DNA of 64,000 nucleotides from Lunularia cruciata (GCA_948567375.1 OX419755.1:56438291-56502290), one strand, 5' to 3'; counted from the stretch's first letter, positions 36,256-48,399 are shown. Notes: generated by a model from the sequence alone, not told the origin. Program-made: numbers and translations.

Positions 36256-37704
36256 ATGGGAACGCTTGTTGACCCACTTTTGGGAAAGCAGAAGCGACGT
36301 GATGGAGAAGATGAGCCAGTTTCGGGTAAGCAGAAGGAACATGATGGACAAGAAAATTCAAATGGAAATAGTATTCCGAATGACGACTGGAAGTGCAGGA
36401 CTATTTGCGGATTAGCGGATCCTGGTAGCGTCGCTGCAAGAGCCGAGAGAGATGAAGCAACTAAGAAGCTGATCCGCGCCGTAAGCTTCTGTGTGGTATT
36501 CATGATTGTAGAAATTGTAGGTGGCTTGAAGGCAGGAAGTCTAGCCATTTTGACCGACGCGGTGCATTTGTCGTCCGATGTAGCAAGTTTTGCGATTTCC
36601 CTTTTCGCAGTATGGGCTGGAGGTTGGGAGGCTGACGACCGTCATACATTCGGTTTTTATCGGGCTGAGGTTCTGGGGGCCCTAATTTCCATTCTGATTA
36701 TTTGGTTGATCACTGGAATCATTGTGTGGGAAGCAGTCGAGAGGCTTTTCACAGAGCAGGTCGAAATTGATGGCCGGTTAATGTTCATTGTAGCATCCCT
36801 CGGTCTGCTTGTCAATCTTGTGATGATGCTCTTACTCGGCCATGACCATGGTCACGGGCACGGAGGGCATGACCACGGGCACGGGCATGGACACATCCAT
36901 GGAAATTTAGGTGCTCACGACCGCAGCCACAGCCACGACCATGACCACTCGGATCATGGCCACCAACACGACGAAGAGAACCTATCCACACCATATCTTG
37001 GAGAAGGGAAGAGCTCTGACTCAAATCAACATAGGCCAGATTGCAAGAAGCGGAATAGTGTGGTTCGAGGTTGTGATCCAATCATTGTCTGTATCTGCGA
37101 TGAACAGCCTACGTTCGAAAGGAAACTTACTGTCGATTCGACCTCAAGTGGCGCTTCCAAGCAAAATGTAAACGTGCGGAGTGCTTATTTGCATGTCGTA
37201 GGAGACCTGATACAGAGTATCGGTGTTATGATCGGCGGAGCAGTGATATGGTACAACCCGAATTGGAAGATTGTAGATTTAATATGCACTTTCATGTTCT
37301 CTATCGTGGTCTTACTGACCACGTTGAAGATGGTAAGTGATGTTTTGGGGGTATTGATGGAAAGCACACCTCGAGAAATTGATACCAAACTTCTTCAGAA
37401 GGGCTTGGTCGAAATTGAGGGAGTGGTGCAAGTACATGAGCTTCACATATGGGCAATTACCGTCGGGAAGGTTATCTTGGCATGTCATGTTACCATTGTA
37501 CCGGGTGCAGATTCGGAGAAAGTTTTGCAAAGGGTGATACATTATTGTGATTCGAAGTTTAAGATCAGCCATGTTACCATTCAGATTGAGCGCTCCAGAG
37601 AGCAGGGGGCACCTCAAATCGAGACATCAGGACACTCACATGGTCACGATCACGATCACGATGATGATCATAACCACGATCATAATCATGACCATCTACG
37701 TTGA
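36256..37704 (+). CDS. MTP1: Zinc/H+ antiporter of the MTP1 type (cation diffusion facilitator)
   Basis: 482 residues in one uninterrupted exon. MTP1 proteins load Zn2+ into the plant vacuole in exchange for protons and work as homodimers in the tonoplast. Six membrane segments are expected at about 72-90, 108-120, 138-158, 176-194, 312-332 and 341-361. The metal-site motifs are HLSSD (H104-D108) in segment 2 and HVVGD (H313-D317) in segment 5. A His-rich cytosolic loop lies at 196-238, and the MTP1-type N-terminal Cys pair at C47/C51. The C-terminal domain holds VHELHIWAITVGK. Oddities: a Cys-containing extension of the loop (C263, C273, C279, C281) and a second His/Asp-rich tail at 460-480 that is longer than in the Arabidopsis protein as I remember it. 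The start ATG has A at -3 and G at +4. Arabidopsis MTP1 is likewise intron-free in its coding part, as far as I recall. Confidence 0.95.
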   Translation: MGTLVDPLLGKQKRRDGEDEPVSGKQKEHDGQENSNGNSIPNDDWKCRTICGLADPGSVAARAERDEATKKLIRAVSFCVVFMIVEIVGGLKAGSLAILTDAVHLSSDVASFAISLFAVWAGGWEADDRHTFGFYRAEVLGALISILIIWLITGIIVWEAVERLFTEQVEIDGRLMFIVASLGLLVNLVMMLLLGHDHGHGHGGHDHGHGHGHIHGNLGAHDRSHSHDHDHSDHGHQHDEENLSTPYLGEGKSSDSNQHRPDCKKRNSVVRGCDPIIVCICDEQPTFERKLTVDSTSSGASKQNVNVRSAYLHVVGDLIQSIGVMIGGAVIWYNPNWKIVDLICTFMFSIVVLLTTLKMVSDVLGVLMESTPREIDTKLLQKGLVEIEGVVQVHELHIWAITVGKVILACHVTIVPGADSEKVLQRVIHYCDSKFKISHVTIQIERSREQGAPQIETSGHSHGHDHDHDDDHNHDHNHDHLR

Positions 37705-40700
37705 GCATTTCAGAGAGAGTCGATCTCCAAATACTTTATATGATGACGATCCAAAACTCAGTAATGGCCTTTGGCGCTAAACTACTTTCCTCTTGCCTGT
37801 TTGCTACCCCTACGTTGGAGGTGGTTTGATTTGTGGAAGTGAAGCGGAAGATTCAGATATTGTTGCTGAGGGTTTGAAAGAGGGCCGAGTGGCAGCAGTT
37901 TTAGCCTGACGAGCACTCTGCCAAAAGGTTTGGATGAGGGACGTAATGGAGTTCTTTAAGTCTCTAATATGAATATGGTTTGATACCAAAATTCATCATG
38001 AACAGAACTGTGGAGGTCTGACTTATTTTGTTGGCGATGGCATGGTTAGGTGTGCAGATTTAGGTTCCGTAGAGCAGTGCGATGAGACCAACCAAGAAAA
38101 TGTTGGAAACTTGTCGAATGTTCTTCAAGAACTAGGCATCACGTTAGTAGGCATCATCCTTGTTGGCCGTGCCGGCCGAGCTTGATGATGAGACGAATAG
38201 TGAGGAGATTGTTTTCTACCGAATACTACCTTTGCGAGACACGCTTACCCATCTTGGATGATGTTGAGTATATGGTCTACCAACAAGGGAATATAAGAAT
38301 TAAGTACCGTGGTTTGCGCTTGCAGATTGGACGATCTGGTAGAGCTTCTTCCTTTCCCAATCGAAGAATCTGGTAGCAGAGTGTTAAATGAGTTTGAACC
38401 TCGGATGTGGTTTGTCAAAATTTCTGTCTAGGACATACGTTGATACCTCAGTTTCTTTTCTTCACTCACATCCTTGTAACAGCTAATTGCTGCTTAAGAA
38501 GTTTTCGGGATTTTGATACGCTTGTTCATTTGGTCTTTTGATACTATGCTTGGACGTGTGGCTTCACCCGCTTGTTTCAGATGAGGTACTAGCCAAATTT
38601 TGAGAATATTCTTCACGCAGTGCAGGACGCCTGAGGGTCTGAATGAAAGCCGCCTACAGAAAGGGAGCTACCAGGAAATGTAAGTAGTGAGTAAACCAAG
38701 AAACAGAAAAGTGAAGAGATTACACCTCAAAGGTGTGGACAGTAGGTATATGGGATTGTTTCATCTCAACAACGGAGATCGAGAGACAACTCGTAGTTTT
38801 TGTGATTCTGTTCTTCTATCTGTATTTGGGGAAGCAACCGAGTTTGCCTTGGCACTCATGAATTTTCGAGTGGCTTCTGCCGCTATGTATGTAGTGAAGT
38901 TTCCACATCGCCGCAATAGGCAGTTCTTCGGTTATGTGCGATCAGGGGTGTGTTTTGTACTTACAGAGAGTCTATGTTACCCTCCAGTTTCAAGGGCAGT
39001 TCTATCTATTGAACTCAATGGTAGAAGATCCACTGCATTCATCGTCATACATGTCTATAGAGGATGTACGCTTCTGTAATGTTGTCTTTTCATTGCAATG
39101 ACTATTTCTCATTCATCGATACTTGGGAGTCAAAGGTATGTGCATGCCGTAGCATGCAAATGCTTTAAGAGCCAGTCCTTAAGGTTTCCCACCCCTTAAC
39201 CCTGCCGACACACTCTATGTGAAAATGTTTTCCGGAATGTTAGACATTATTGGGTGCAGAGTACCCCAACTCGTACGGTTTGTGCCTTGACGTTCACCAC
39301 TTTGTTGTTTCTGGATTGCTGTAAACATCGACAGTTCCTCCATACCGCAAGCACGTAGTCACCATAAGGATCGTTGACAAATCTTGTGCGTTATGTCTTA
39401 CTCCTTCCTAGTTTTGATTCTAATTTTCTGATTGCCTATGCATGACTGTTTCTGATGTATTTGCATTCTGCAGCGTGCTCTTACCCCAATGATGAGATCA
39501 GACTAGGATGCACGGAAGTGATGACAATTTGCTACCTGCGTTGACATCCTTAAATTGGGAGAAACGAGTAATGTCTTCGTCCTTCCAAACTGTGTCATAT
39601 GTTACTGGAAGGCGTTACCGCCCCGACTGAAAGGGGAACAAACTCAACCATCCTCGTCCTCTGTTATTAGTGTCGTCACTTGCTCACCACTTAGGTACCA
39701 CTGAACCGGTCCTGCGGCCCATAGTAGCTTCCTGTCTAAACTATAAGTGGCGTTCAGACTCGGTAAACATGAAACCATCAACTCGGTAAGCGTACTGGGA
39801 GTAGGTGTATCACCACATAGATGCACAAGAAACCTTTCAAACTCTGAAAGATTAACATGAGATCCGAGTTTTCTTTGCTCTTTTTACGGTACTAAGGTAT
39901 ATTTATATGGGGTCTTCTCTAATTACCGAGGAATTCACACTCCAGGGCTTAACAACAGTTAGTGACAATCTTGGTTACAGACAATACATGGCAGCCGAGG
40001 TCAGCATTCTTGTATCTTGTACCAATACTATGCACTTTCAATTTCACTTTTGGTTATCTTGAGCCTTATCACTTGACAAGTACTGGATAATCTCAACACC
40101 ACACAAATCAGCTTGGAGATGAAGGGCACTGTATGATCATGAACCTCACAATGCAACTGAAATGTTTTACTCGACTGAAATAGGACATGAAATGCTCAAA
40201 AGATGAACCCAAGGATCTTTTCCTGAAAATGTCTTTGGACGGTACTTTGTGGAATTACGGGAAAGAGTACCCTTGATTGAGATAAACTTAAACTGAAAAT
40301 CTCCAACCAGAGGGCGACACGTGTCATACTTGGACTGAATACGCTACAATCCACAAGACGAGACGGTTGGCGAGTAGAAGTCAAGTCAGACCGACGTGAA
40401 AGTTTGGGAGCTGCCCTACCCACGGCGACAATTGCATGATTTGCGAGAGAGAAGTGTCGTGAGAAACGGGAGAGCGAAAATTGTATGCAATGAATAATTT
40501 CGGGCGCAGACTGACAACTCCACGTCGATGACGGCTGACTCAAGCAATTAGTTCCGAGGAGGAGGAAGGAGAAGCTTCCTTCCTTGGTATGGAACAGACG
40601 AAACGCAGGCATAATTTGCGGACTCGAGGGACTTTTGGGCAGAGTAATTGGCTGCAGTTTGTTGATCTTCCGGGATTATCGATGATAATCGGAATAAACG

Positions 40701-40708
40701 GCTTGTGT
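37705..40708. other. Intergenic region between MTP1 and the acyl-CoA oxidase gene
   Basis: No gene is recognised. A short family R fragment (GCAACCGAGTTTGCCTTGGCACTCATGA) sits near 38836-38870. The longest open frame here (38687-39079) begins at a non-ATG codon and overlaps that repeat, so I do not call it. Confidence 0.5.
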
Positions 40709-41290
40709 AGGTATGTATGCGTGTGGTTGCGGGCCATCTCTCTGAAGATTGCTACGGAGGTTGAATTGGAACAGGGGAGATAGGAGGAGAAATCATCTGG
40801 TCGCCTGGCTGCATGTTTTGACTGGGACCAATTCCTTTTTGTGTCCTTCTCTGCTGCTGTGTTGAAGAAAATTAGCTCCATCTTAGAGGTGAGGAATTGA
40901 ATCGATATGAGCAGCTAGGTATGTGAGTCCTTGCCACCTCTATGCTGAATCCACCTGAGGCAGAATTTGAACAGAGGACGCACTGGGCAAATTCGTTTGC
41001 TCGCTGGCATCAATTCCGTTCCTTATCCTCTCTTCCGTTGTGCTGGATCAATCAAATTTTTATTTTCTTTTGGCGATGAAATTTCACAGAGATAAACAGC
41101 TAGGTAAGTTTTTGCTTGCGCGCTCCACCTCTCTGATAACGGCTGAGGGAGGGGGAATTGGAACAGAGGAGGTTCAGGAGAAATGCTCTGTCTCTGACTG
41201 GAACCAAGTCCCTTCTCTGCCCTTCTCTGGTGGCTGTGCTGGAGTACTCATTACTCCATCTTAGAGACAAGGAACTGAGTTGGACTGAAC
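40709..41290 (+). repeat. Three imperfect tandem units upstream of the acyl-CoA oxidase gene
   Basis: Units of about 185-210 bp begin at 40709, 40917 and 41102 with AGGTATGT, AGGTATGT and AGGTAAGT, each a good splice-donor match. Shared internal blocks are GAATTGGAACAG (or GAATTTGAACAG), a CT-rich CCTTCTCTG stretch and, in units 1 and 3, CTCCATCTTAGAG. Units 1 and 2 end in CAGCT just before the next donor-like sequence. An acceptor-like TTGCGCAG at about 41501-41508 precedes the coding start. Duplicated leader exons are one reading. Confidence 0.6.
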
Positions 41291-41600
41291 GCCTTCGTGC
41301 ATGCTTTTGTTGTTTCCGTATCAGCAGGATTCCGACAGTACAGGACTTTGGAGACACAGCGAAGGCAGAGTTTGCTTCAGGTTTCTGTAATGGGATGAGA
41401 CAGTCACCAAGAACGAAACATATATGCAGAAAATTAAAGATCCTAGCATTTCCGTGGCGACTATAGTGATTGCTTATCTCCCGGATTCAATCGTACTCAT
41501 TGCGCAGGGATTTCGTCGAAGAGTTTAAATTGCAAGCCTGCTTGGTTCCGTTTTCTGTGCTGCTACTTTGACAAACTGCTCAAATCAATACGAAATCGAA

Positions 41601-44600
41601 ATGGATCCAACGGGTTTTGGAGATGCAGTGGCTTTGAGAAGGATCCGTCAAGTGACTTCTCACTTGTCTGCCACTCCCATGCTGACAAGTGAATGTAAAA
41701 TCTTCAGAGAACTTTCTAGCAGCAGAAATAGCATTTCGGGCTCGATAAGCAATTTAGCTCTGACCGAAATTATGACCGGATCCGGCAGAGAGGACAGGTT
41801 GGCGTCTTCCCCTTGATCAAAGAGTGCCTCTGTTTATTTTCTTTCTGGAGATCCTTCAGGTGTACGATGGGGATATGCCTGCTGCTATTGATAAAGAGCA
41901 GAGTCTAGCTCAGAACTGGTGGGTTCCTCTAAGTTTAAGCACTCGGGCAAATGTGATTATGCAGGGAGAAAATTTTCAGGTTTTTTGAAGCCCGAGCTGA
42001 TTTGCAAACGCCTGTGGAGATCGCGAAAGATGCTCATCGTGAATTAACCTACAAACAGCTGTTAGCCTTGGTGAGGGAGTGTGGAGTTCGACCCATGCAA
42101 CTACTGATGGAGGACCCGGCAAGATATTTTACCGTTTTAGAGGCCGTTGGCTTTATTGACATCTCCCTTGGGATCAAATTGGGCGTGCAGTTCAGGTACT
42201 TTCTTCTGCAACTTTGGAAGAGTTCGAGTACTTTGAGCTTCGTCTCGGGGCACTGGTTCTAGTGATGTGTCCACGCAAATGGGTCATGGTCGAGAACTAA
42301 AGAATTGATGGGAATGGTTGTGATTGCCAGTTTATGGGGAGGATCTGTCATGAATTTAGGTACCCAGAAGCACCGGGATAAGTACTTTGCTGGTATCGAT
42401 AACGTCGACTTTCCAGGATGTTTCGCTATGACAGAGCTTCATCACGGTCAGTAGAGCTGTGGATCATTTAATCGTATATTCTGCAACACCATATTTAACC
42501 GAACGTTTCCTTTCGTAGATCTAACTCAAAGGTTGTTTGGTCCGTAGGATCGAATGTGCAAGGAATTCAAACAACTGCCACTTTTGATAAGCAAACAGAC
42601 GAGTTTGTCATTGTCACACCAAACGAGGGTGCTACCAAGTGGTGGATTGGCAATGCTGCTGTCCATGGGAAGTTTGCCACAGTGTTTGCAAAGCTCATAC
42701 TGCCCTCAGATTCTGGTTCTGAGTCCGATATGGGGGTGCATGCTTTTGTTGTCCCCATCCGTAGCATGGCTGACCATTCAGTACTTCCAGGAGTTGAGAT
42801 CCGGGACTGTGGGTACAAGGTAGGATTGAATGGTGTTGACAACGGGGCATTGCGTTTCCATTCAGTACGAATACCTCGGGACAATCTATTGAATAGATTT
42901 GGAGACTTGTCTAGAGATGGCAAGTACACGAGTACCCTTCCTACTATCAACAAGCGGTTTGCGGCCACTCTAGGAGAGCTTGTTGGTGGGCGTGTCGGAC
43001 TTGCATACGGATCCGTCGGTATTCTGAAAGCTTCTGTCACTATTGCAACCAGATACTCTCTTCTGCGGCGACAGTTTGGACCTCCTGACCAGGAAGAAGT
43101 TAGTATTCTTGACTATCAGTCACAGCAGCAAAAGCTGATGCCCATGCTGGCCTCTTCATATGCCTTTCACTTTGCGACAGCGTACCTGCTGGACCGTTAC
43201 TCGGAAATGAAGAAGACACACGAAGATGCTGTAATCGCAGATGTCCATGCACTATCTGCAGGTCTGAAAGCCTACATTACCTCCTACACCGCGAAGGCTC
43301 TGAGCACATGCAGAGAGTCGTGTGGTGGACATGGTTATGCTGCTGTGAATAGGTTTGGATCCCTACGGAATGATCATGACATATTTCAAACATTTGAGGG
43401 AGATAACACCGTCTTACTGCAGCAGGTAATGGTTTGACCTGCTGTTTGTTACTACTCTGCCAGTGGGCCCATCTATTCAATTGATGTACCCAACAGAGCA
43501 TTTTTGATCATTTAACTTTGTCCATGCTACTTCTGTGTTGCACAGTTTGTTTCTGCCTTCCTGATGTCGGAAAACTTGTTCATCTGCACATTTGGAGCAA
43601 CACTTTACACTTGTGATGGAGGAAGAAAAGTTGGATGTCATGACTAGAATTCATGAACTTCGATTCATGTATGTCTAGATGGAGTGTTTGTCAATCCAAT
43701 TGACTTACTTTATGTCTCATAAATACTGGACACAGGTTGCAGCAGACCTATTGAAGCAGTACAAGGCGAAATTTGAAGGTCCCCCTTTGGCAGTGACATG
43801 GAACTACTTGAGGGACTCAATGGGCACGTATTTGTCACAGACAAATCCAGTTGTTACACATCGCGATGAAACTATGCACCTTCGCGATCCTCGTTTTCAG
43901 TTAGATGCATTTCAGGTATTTGATGAGTTCTCTGAGCACCCGCACTCTTTGACAAGTCGTGTATAAGTTTTAAAGTTGCATTCAGAAGGAATTTTATTCT
44001 ACGTCGAGAAAGGTGAGAAGTGCTTGTTCGTTTGCGGTCTGTTGCAGTTTCGAACAGCAAGATTGCTGCACACAGCAGCTTTGAGACTTAGAAAGCACTC
44101 AAAGCGATTGGGTGGCTTTGGAGCTTGGAACCGCTGTTTGAATCATCTTCTTACCCTAGCAGAGTCTCACATCGAGTCAGTAATTTTGGCCAAGTTCAAC
44201 GAGGCAGTAAAGCGGTAAGTGATTTCTACCCTTTAGTTAGTGCTGCCTGCTTGGCTCATGTAAACTAGATAAATGGGAGAGTGTCGTATTTTTTTAAAGT
44301 TTGTCCTCATTTCTTTCCGTGCTGGTTTTAGATTCTTGTGCTATGGTTATCGAGTTGAATTTATGTTGGGATTCTCTAGTTGCTTTCTTTTGCTGACTAA
44401 GTTCTCTTTAGTTACTGAGCTATTTCCTACTTTAATGAGTTAAACAGTGGTCCTTCATTTTATTTCTCTTACTGGTGGTATGTAAGGCATGAGTCAGGAT
44501 GTGCTGTTAGTGGAGAGATAGTTTCTGGCGCAGAGTACATTATTAGTGATATTCTTACGATTGTTTTGTACCATGTTATCTCTTTCTGTTTTTCCTTGAC

Positions 44601-45207
44601 TATATCCTGGTCATGTTTAATACAAAGCTCAGTTATCTCATCTTCAAGAGAATTGGTGCCGCAGATGTGAAGATCCAGATGCACGCAAATTGCTGAAACT
44701 TCTGAGGGACCTTTATGCGCTGGATCGTATATGGCATGACGTCGGCACATTCAGGAATCAGGACTATGTAGCCCCCAATAAAGCAAAGGTTAGTCGTGCA
44801 TCTATATCCAGGATCTAGAGATCTGCAACATCTGGTTTTAGTCGCTAGATGAGTACAAAGAGACTCTCGAAGTTTGAAACTTGCTTGCAATGGTCCTTTT
44901 ACTCTTTTGTCTCCATATCCATCATGTAAGTAGAGAAGATGGAAAACTTGAAGTCTTCGCAGTATATTGATGTAATTTTACAGCTGTATGGAACACTTAA
45001 GGCATTTTCAGTAAGTCTGATTGCTGCAGTGTATGTGATGATATAAAACAGGCAATTCATAAGCAGCTGGAGATTTTATGTGCCGAAGCTAGGCAAGTGG
45101 CTGGGCAATTGGTTGACGCGTTCGGTATACCAGATTCTCTTCTGCGTGCGCCGATTGGGCTTCAGAGTGGGCAGTACTCCGAGTACACGCAGTATGTTGG
45201 TTTTTAA
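41601..45207 (+). CDS. ACX2: Peroxisomal long-chain acyl-CoA oxidase, ACX2 type
   Basis: It catalyses the first, FAD-dependent step of peroxisomal beta-oxidation, making trans-2-enoyl-CoA and H2O2. Exons by eye: 41601-41797, 41860-41918, 41965-42195, 42331-42446, 42548-43425, 43736-43915, 44048-44214, 44665-44788, 45052-45207; about 702 codons, near the roughly 690 of Arabidopsis ACX2. All introns are GT-AG. Residues 14-22 (RIRQVTSHL) fit the PTS2 peroxisome signal, as in Arabidopsis ACX2. The end VGF is not PTS1. Conserved blocks: [26 protein letters not shown], and [11 protein letters not shown], which holds the catalytic Glu near residue 485. The start ATG at 41601 has A at -3 and G at +4. 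Exon 1 and exon 2 do not join in frame with canonical sites, so the N-terminal joint (about residues 60-85) is uncertain. Confidence 0.93.
41640..41666 (+). other. Predicted PTS2 peroxisomal targeting signal of ACX2
   Basis: Residues 14-22 read RIRQVTSHL. This fits the R-[LIVQ]-x2-[LIVQH]-x2-[HQ]-[LA] pattern recognised by PEX7 and lies at the same place as RIQRLSLHL in Arabidopsis ACX2. Confidence 0.75.
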
Positions 45208-45587
45208 ACACCGAGTACAGAAGCAATATTTGCTCAAGCGTTCGATGTAGCTGTTGTCACCATATGGTAGGAAAGCTTTTGATATTTCTGTAGCAATGTA
45301 AATGTTCAGATTTTATAGATATCAAGATACTGTAGGAATGTATTACGATCTCGCCGTTCTTAGTATATTACCATTGGATTAATTGAATACCAGGATCTTC
45401 ATGGATCCATCAGGTATGTCTTGTTTCCTTCCCTCCTCTTACTCATGTTGATTAATTTCTTTCTTGTCTGATCCTCATTATACAGTTGAGACTTCTGCGT
45501 TTATTTATGTACCTGCACATCTGCTTGCTCTTTCTTTCCACACTTCCACTTCTTCTCTCCTGTTTTTTCTACATTCCCACTACTTAT
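45208..45587 (+). other. 3' flank of the acyl-CoA oxidase gene
   Basis: Non-coding. It contains the expected 3' UTR, but I cannot place the poly(A) site. The family R repeat begins downstream. Confidence 0.4.
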
Positions 45588-46560
45588 GAGCAGCACTTCA
45601 GGAGAGCAGCACTTCAGGAGAGCAACCGAGTTTACCTTAGCACTCATGAGTTTTTGAGCAGAAACTCGGTACCAAGGGTATTGACACTTGCTTAGCTATT
45701 TCGGCTCTAATGAAGTTGCATGTCTTTTCGTGGAGGTTTACTATGGCCACCTTCTGCTTCGTTTGTTGTTTAGTGTCTTAGGGCTCAAGCATCTATAGCG
45801 CTTGTTGCGATATACTTTGTATATTGTCCTCTTTTGCTTCACTCTCATTACCCTATTACACTTTGACATGTCTCTGCAGCCACACCATCCATAAGCTCTT
45901 GCATTGTCCCGCTCCTCCATTCCCCAACTAATTCCCTCCCTATTATTTTCCTTCGCTCTTTGCCTGATTCATGGTTCAACCTTCCGCATCTACAGTGTTC
46001 CGACCCAACTCCAGCACACATTTTTAATTTTCATTGTTCACGTACTGCTTATTGGTGGTCTATTACATCACATCGTCTTTTTCTCGCCGTCATTTGCATA
46101 GCCATTATCAATTTCAAGTTGTTTACTAATTCTTTAGATAAATGTTATTCTCAATTTGTTGGAATTATGCCTTTGCCTGATTCATTTGACCTCCCGCGTC
46201 TACAGTGTTCCTATCCGACTCCAGCCCACGTTTTTTATTTTCATCGTTCACACACTACTTAGTGGTAGTCTATTACGTAACATTTTTTATTTCTCGCAAT
46301 AGTTTGCACAACTGTTATAGATTTCAAGTTGTTTACTAATCCTCTAGATATATATTATTCTCAATTTACTACAAATATGTCTTTGCTTTTGGTTACATTC
46401 GATGCATTTTACCTTGTGGATTTATCACTATTCTAGCATTGTTCATCATGTACATCTTGGTTCTTGATCATTTGCATTTCATGAGTTTTGGATAACCCAT
46501 TCCCAGAACGACTTCTTCATTAATTTTATATATATAATAATATGGTCGAGCTCTACGGTA
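45588..46560 (+). repeat. Family R interspersed repeat, copy 1
   Basis: It starts with a short duplication of GCAGCACTTCAGGAGA, then ACCGAGTTT...AAACTCGGT (a 9-bp inverted repeat around the palindrome ACTCATGAGT). Shared landmarks follow: TTTCGTGGAGGTTTACTATGG, CACCATCCATAAGCTC, TAATTCCCTCCCTATTA, CTAGCATTGT and GTTTTGGATAACCCATTCC, ending at a TATATATAA run. A roughly 200-bp internal stretch (45.96-46.16 kb) is duplicated at 46.16-46.39 kb. It encodes no recognised protein. Confidence 0.75.
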
Positions 46561-47159
46561 TTTCCTCCACGACGATCTTCGGTTTACTTAGGAAACTGTA
46601 ATTTACTCACCAAGTGACATTGGGGTCGAAGGGAACTTTTGCTCGGTTAGAATACGAATTGTAACCTGAGATCTTTACCTGCTTAACTATTAGAAGTTAT
46701 GGTGCCTAAATTGTTTTTCTTTGGTGATTATCGTATGATATGGGATCACTCACGTACTTTCAGATGTAATCTCTTAACTGTTTTAAAACAGAACTTCTCA
46801 TGGTATTTAGATTTAATGACAAATTCGATTGTACTTGGATGTACATGGTGTACACACCAAATTTGAGAATTAACGAAGTAACTAAATATTCAGAGTTGGA
46901 AGTTGTCACAAGATACTAGAGCTGAAACTTAATTACGTGCATTATACTATGCCTTGTCTTAACTTCGTCGCCTTGCCAAGCAATTCAGAGATACACAGGA
47001 TGATGGGATATTTTGAATGGCTGTTTATCTGATCAAACAATGTATAAACCTAAACGTTGCATGATTATCTTGATCAACCATCGTTCAGGTTTCTACGTTG
47101 GTACCCAATTGCAAGTCGGTCTAGACTAAACACAAGAAACAGCAAAACCTCGCATGTAG
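46561..47159. other. Spacer between family R copies
   Basis: No gene and no recognised repeat; moderately AT-rich. Confidence 0.4.
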
Positions 47160-47870
47160 TGAGGACCTGATGAAGTCGCATGTGCTTTCGTGGAGGTTTA
47201 CTATAGCCACTTTCAGCTACCCTCAGTTGTTTAGCGTTCCAGGACTCAAGTGTCCATAGCGTTGGTTGCGATATACTCTATCCAGTACTCTTAATATTCT
47301 GTTGCTGCACACTGTTAATCTTTAAGAAGTCTCAGAAGAAACACCATCCACTCCTCTCCCGCATTGCTCCACTCCTCCCGTCCTCAACTAATTCCCTCCC
47401 TATTATTTTTCACTCGTTCTTTTCCTGCTTCGTGGTTCATTCTTGATTTTCGATCTCCAATGTTCCTGCCCGACTCCAGATTATAGCTTATTTTCCTCGT
47501 TCGCGGTGCTTATAGGTGGTCAATTGCCTAATGTGTTATATTTCTCGGATCCTTTTGCATAGCCGTTACCGAATACACATTTATTGCTAGTTCTTTATAT
47601 ATAGAGTTAAATATGTTATTCTCGATATACGACAATTACGCTTATGCATCAGGTTACATTCAATGCATTCTGCTTTAGGGATGTATCACTCTTGTATTCA
47701 GCATATCTTGGTTACCCTTCATATGCACTTAATGAGTTCTGGATCACCCGTTCCTAGAACGGCTTCTGCTCTCATCTACCAATATCTTTTATACACGATT
47801 CTTACATCTCTCGGAAGCTTGTCTATTTCATTTCATCTGACATGTTCAATATAATTCCAACTCCCCGATG
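47160..47870 (+). repeat. Family R interspersed repeat, copy 2
   Basis: It begins near TGATGAAGTCGCATGTG and keeps the same order of landmarks as copy 1 (GTGGAGGTTTACTATAGCC, TAATTCCCTCCCTATTATT, TTACATTCAATGCATTCTG, TCTGGATCACCCGTTCC). It lacks the inverted-repeat start. Confidence 0.7.
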
Positions 47871-48399
47871 TTGCAGACTGCTTTCAGTGTTACATCCGTA
47901 ACTCTTCGCGTTGGTTGTCTATACCCTTCTGGTTTAACAGTTTATATTCTTTGGTGCTAAGAGGGTTTATCAACCATACCTACTCAACTTCACCGTTGTC
48001 AGTAGCAGGCAAAAAGTAACTCCTCTAACGTACTTTTCCCGCTCTGATGGAGATCAACTTGTAACAGTTCTCAACCACAACCGAAGAAAGAGCAGATGCC
48101 TGAATGGAGTAGAGAGAAAATCCAGAACACAACAATGAGAAATTGTCAAGCCAAGGTTCGTTTGTAATACGAGAGGGGAGCAAGAAACATCAGCGCTGCA
48201 TGGGAAGGGGGGAGTCTACTCAAATAAAAAAAGCAAAGGCCAAATGGAATTTCCAAGCACAGCAGAAGGAAGGGAGTTTCTCAGAATCCTTGGAAGTGCG
48301 AATCCCTGAGGAGTATTGAAAAGGTGATGAGAAAGTAAAAGCTCAGTTTGAAGAATTAATGAGGGTTTATAGGTAGCTGAAGGAGAATGAAGCTAGTTG
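47871..48399. other. Non-coding stretch without recognised features
   Basis: I see no gene or repeat here. Confidence 0.4.

Noticed and set aside
36812-37171. Overlapping frames in the His-rich part of MTP1
   Set aside because: They are shadows of the repetitive CAC/CAT codons of the metal-binding loop.
38687-39079. 130-codon plus-strand open frame
   Set aside because: It starts at a non-ATG codon, overlaps a family R fragment, and shows no family features or splice context.
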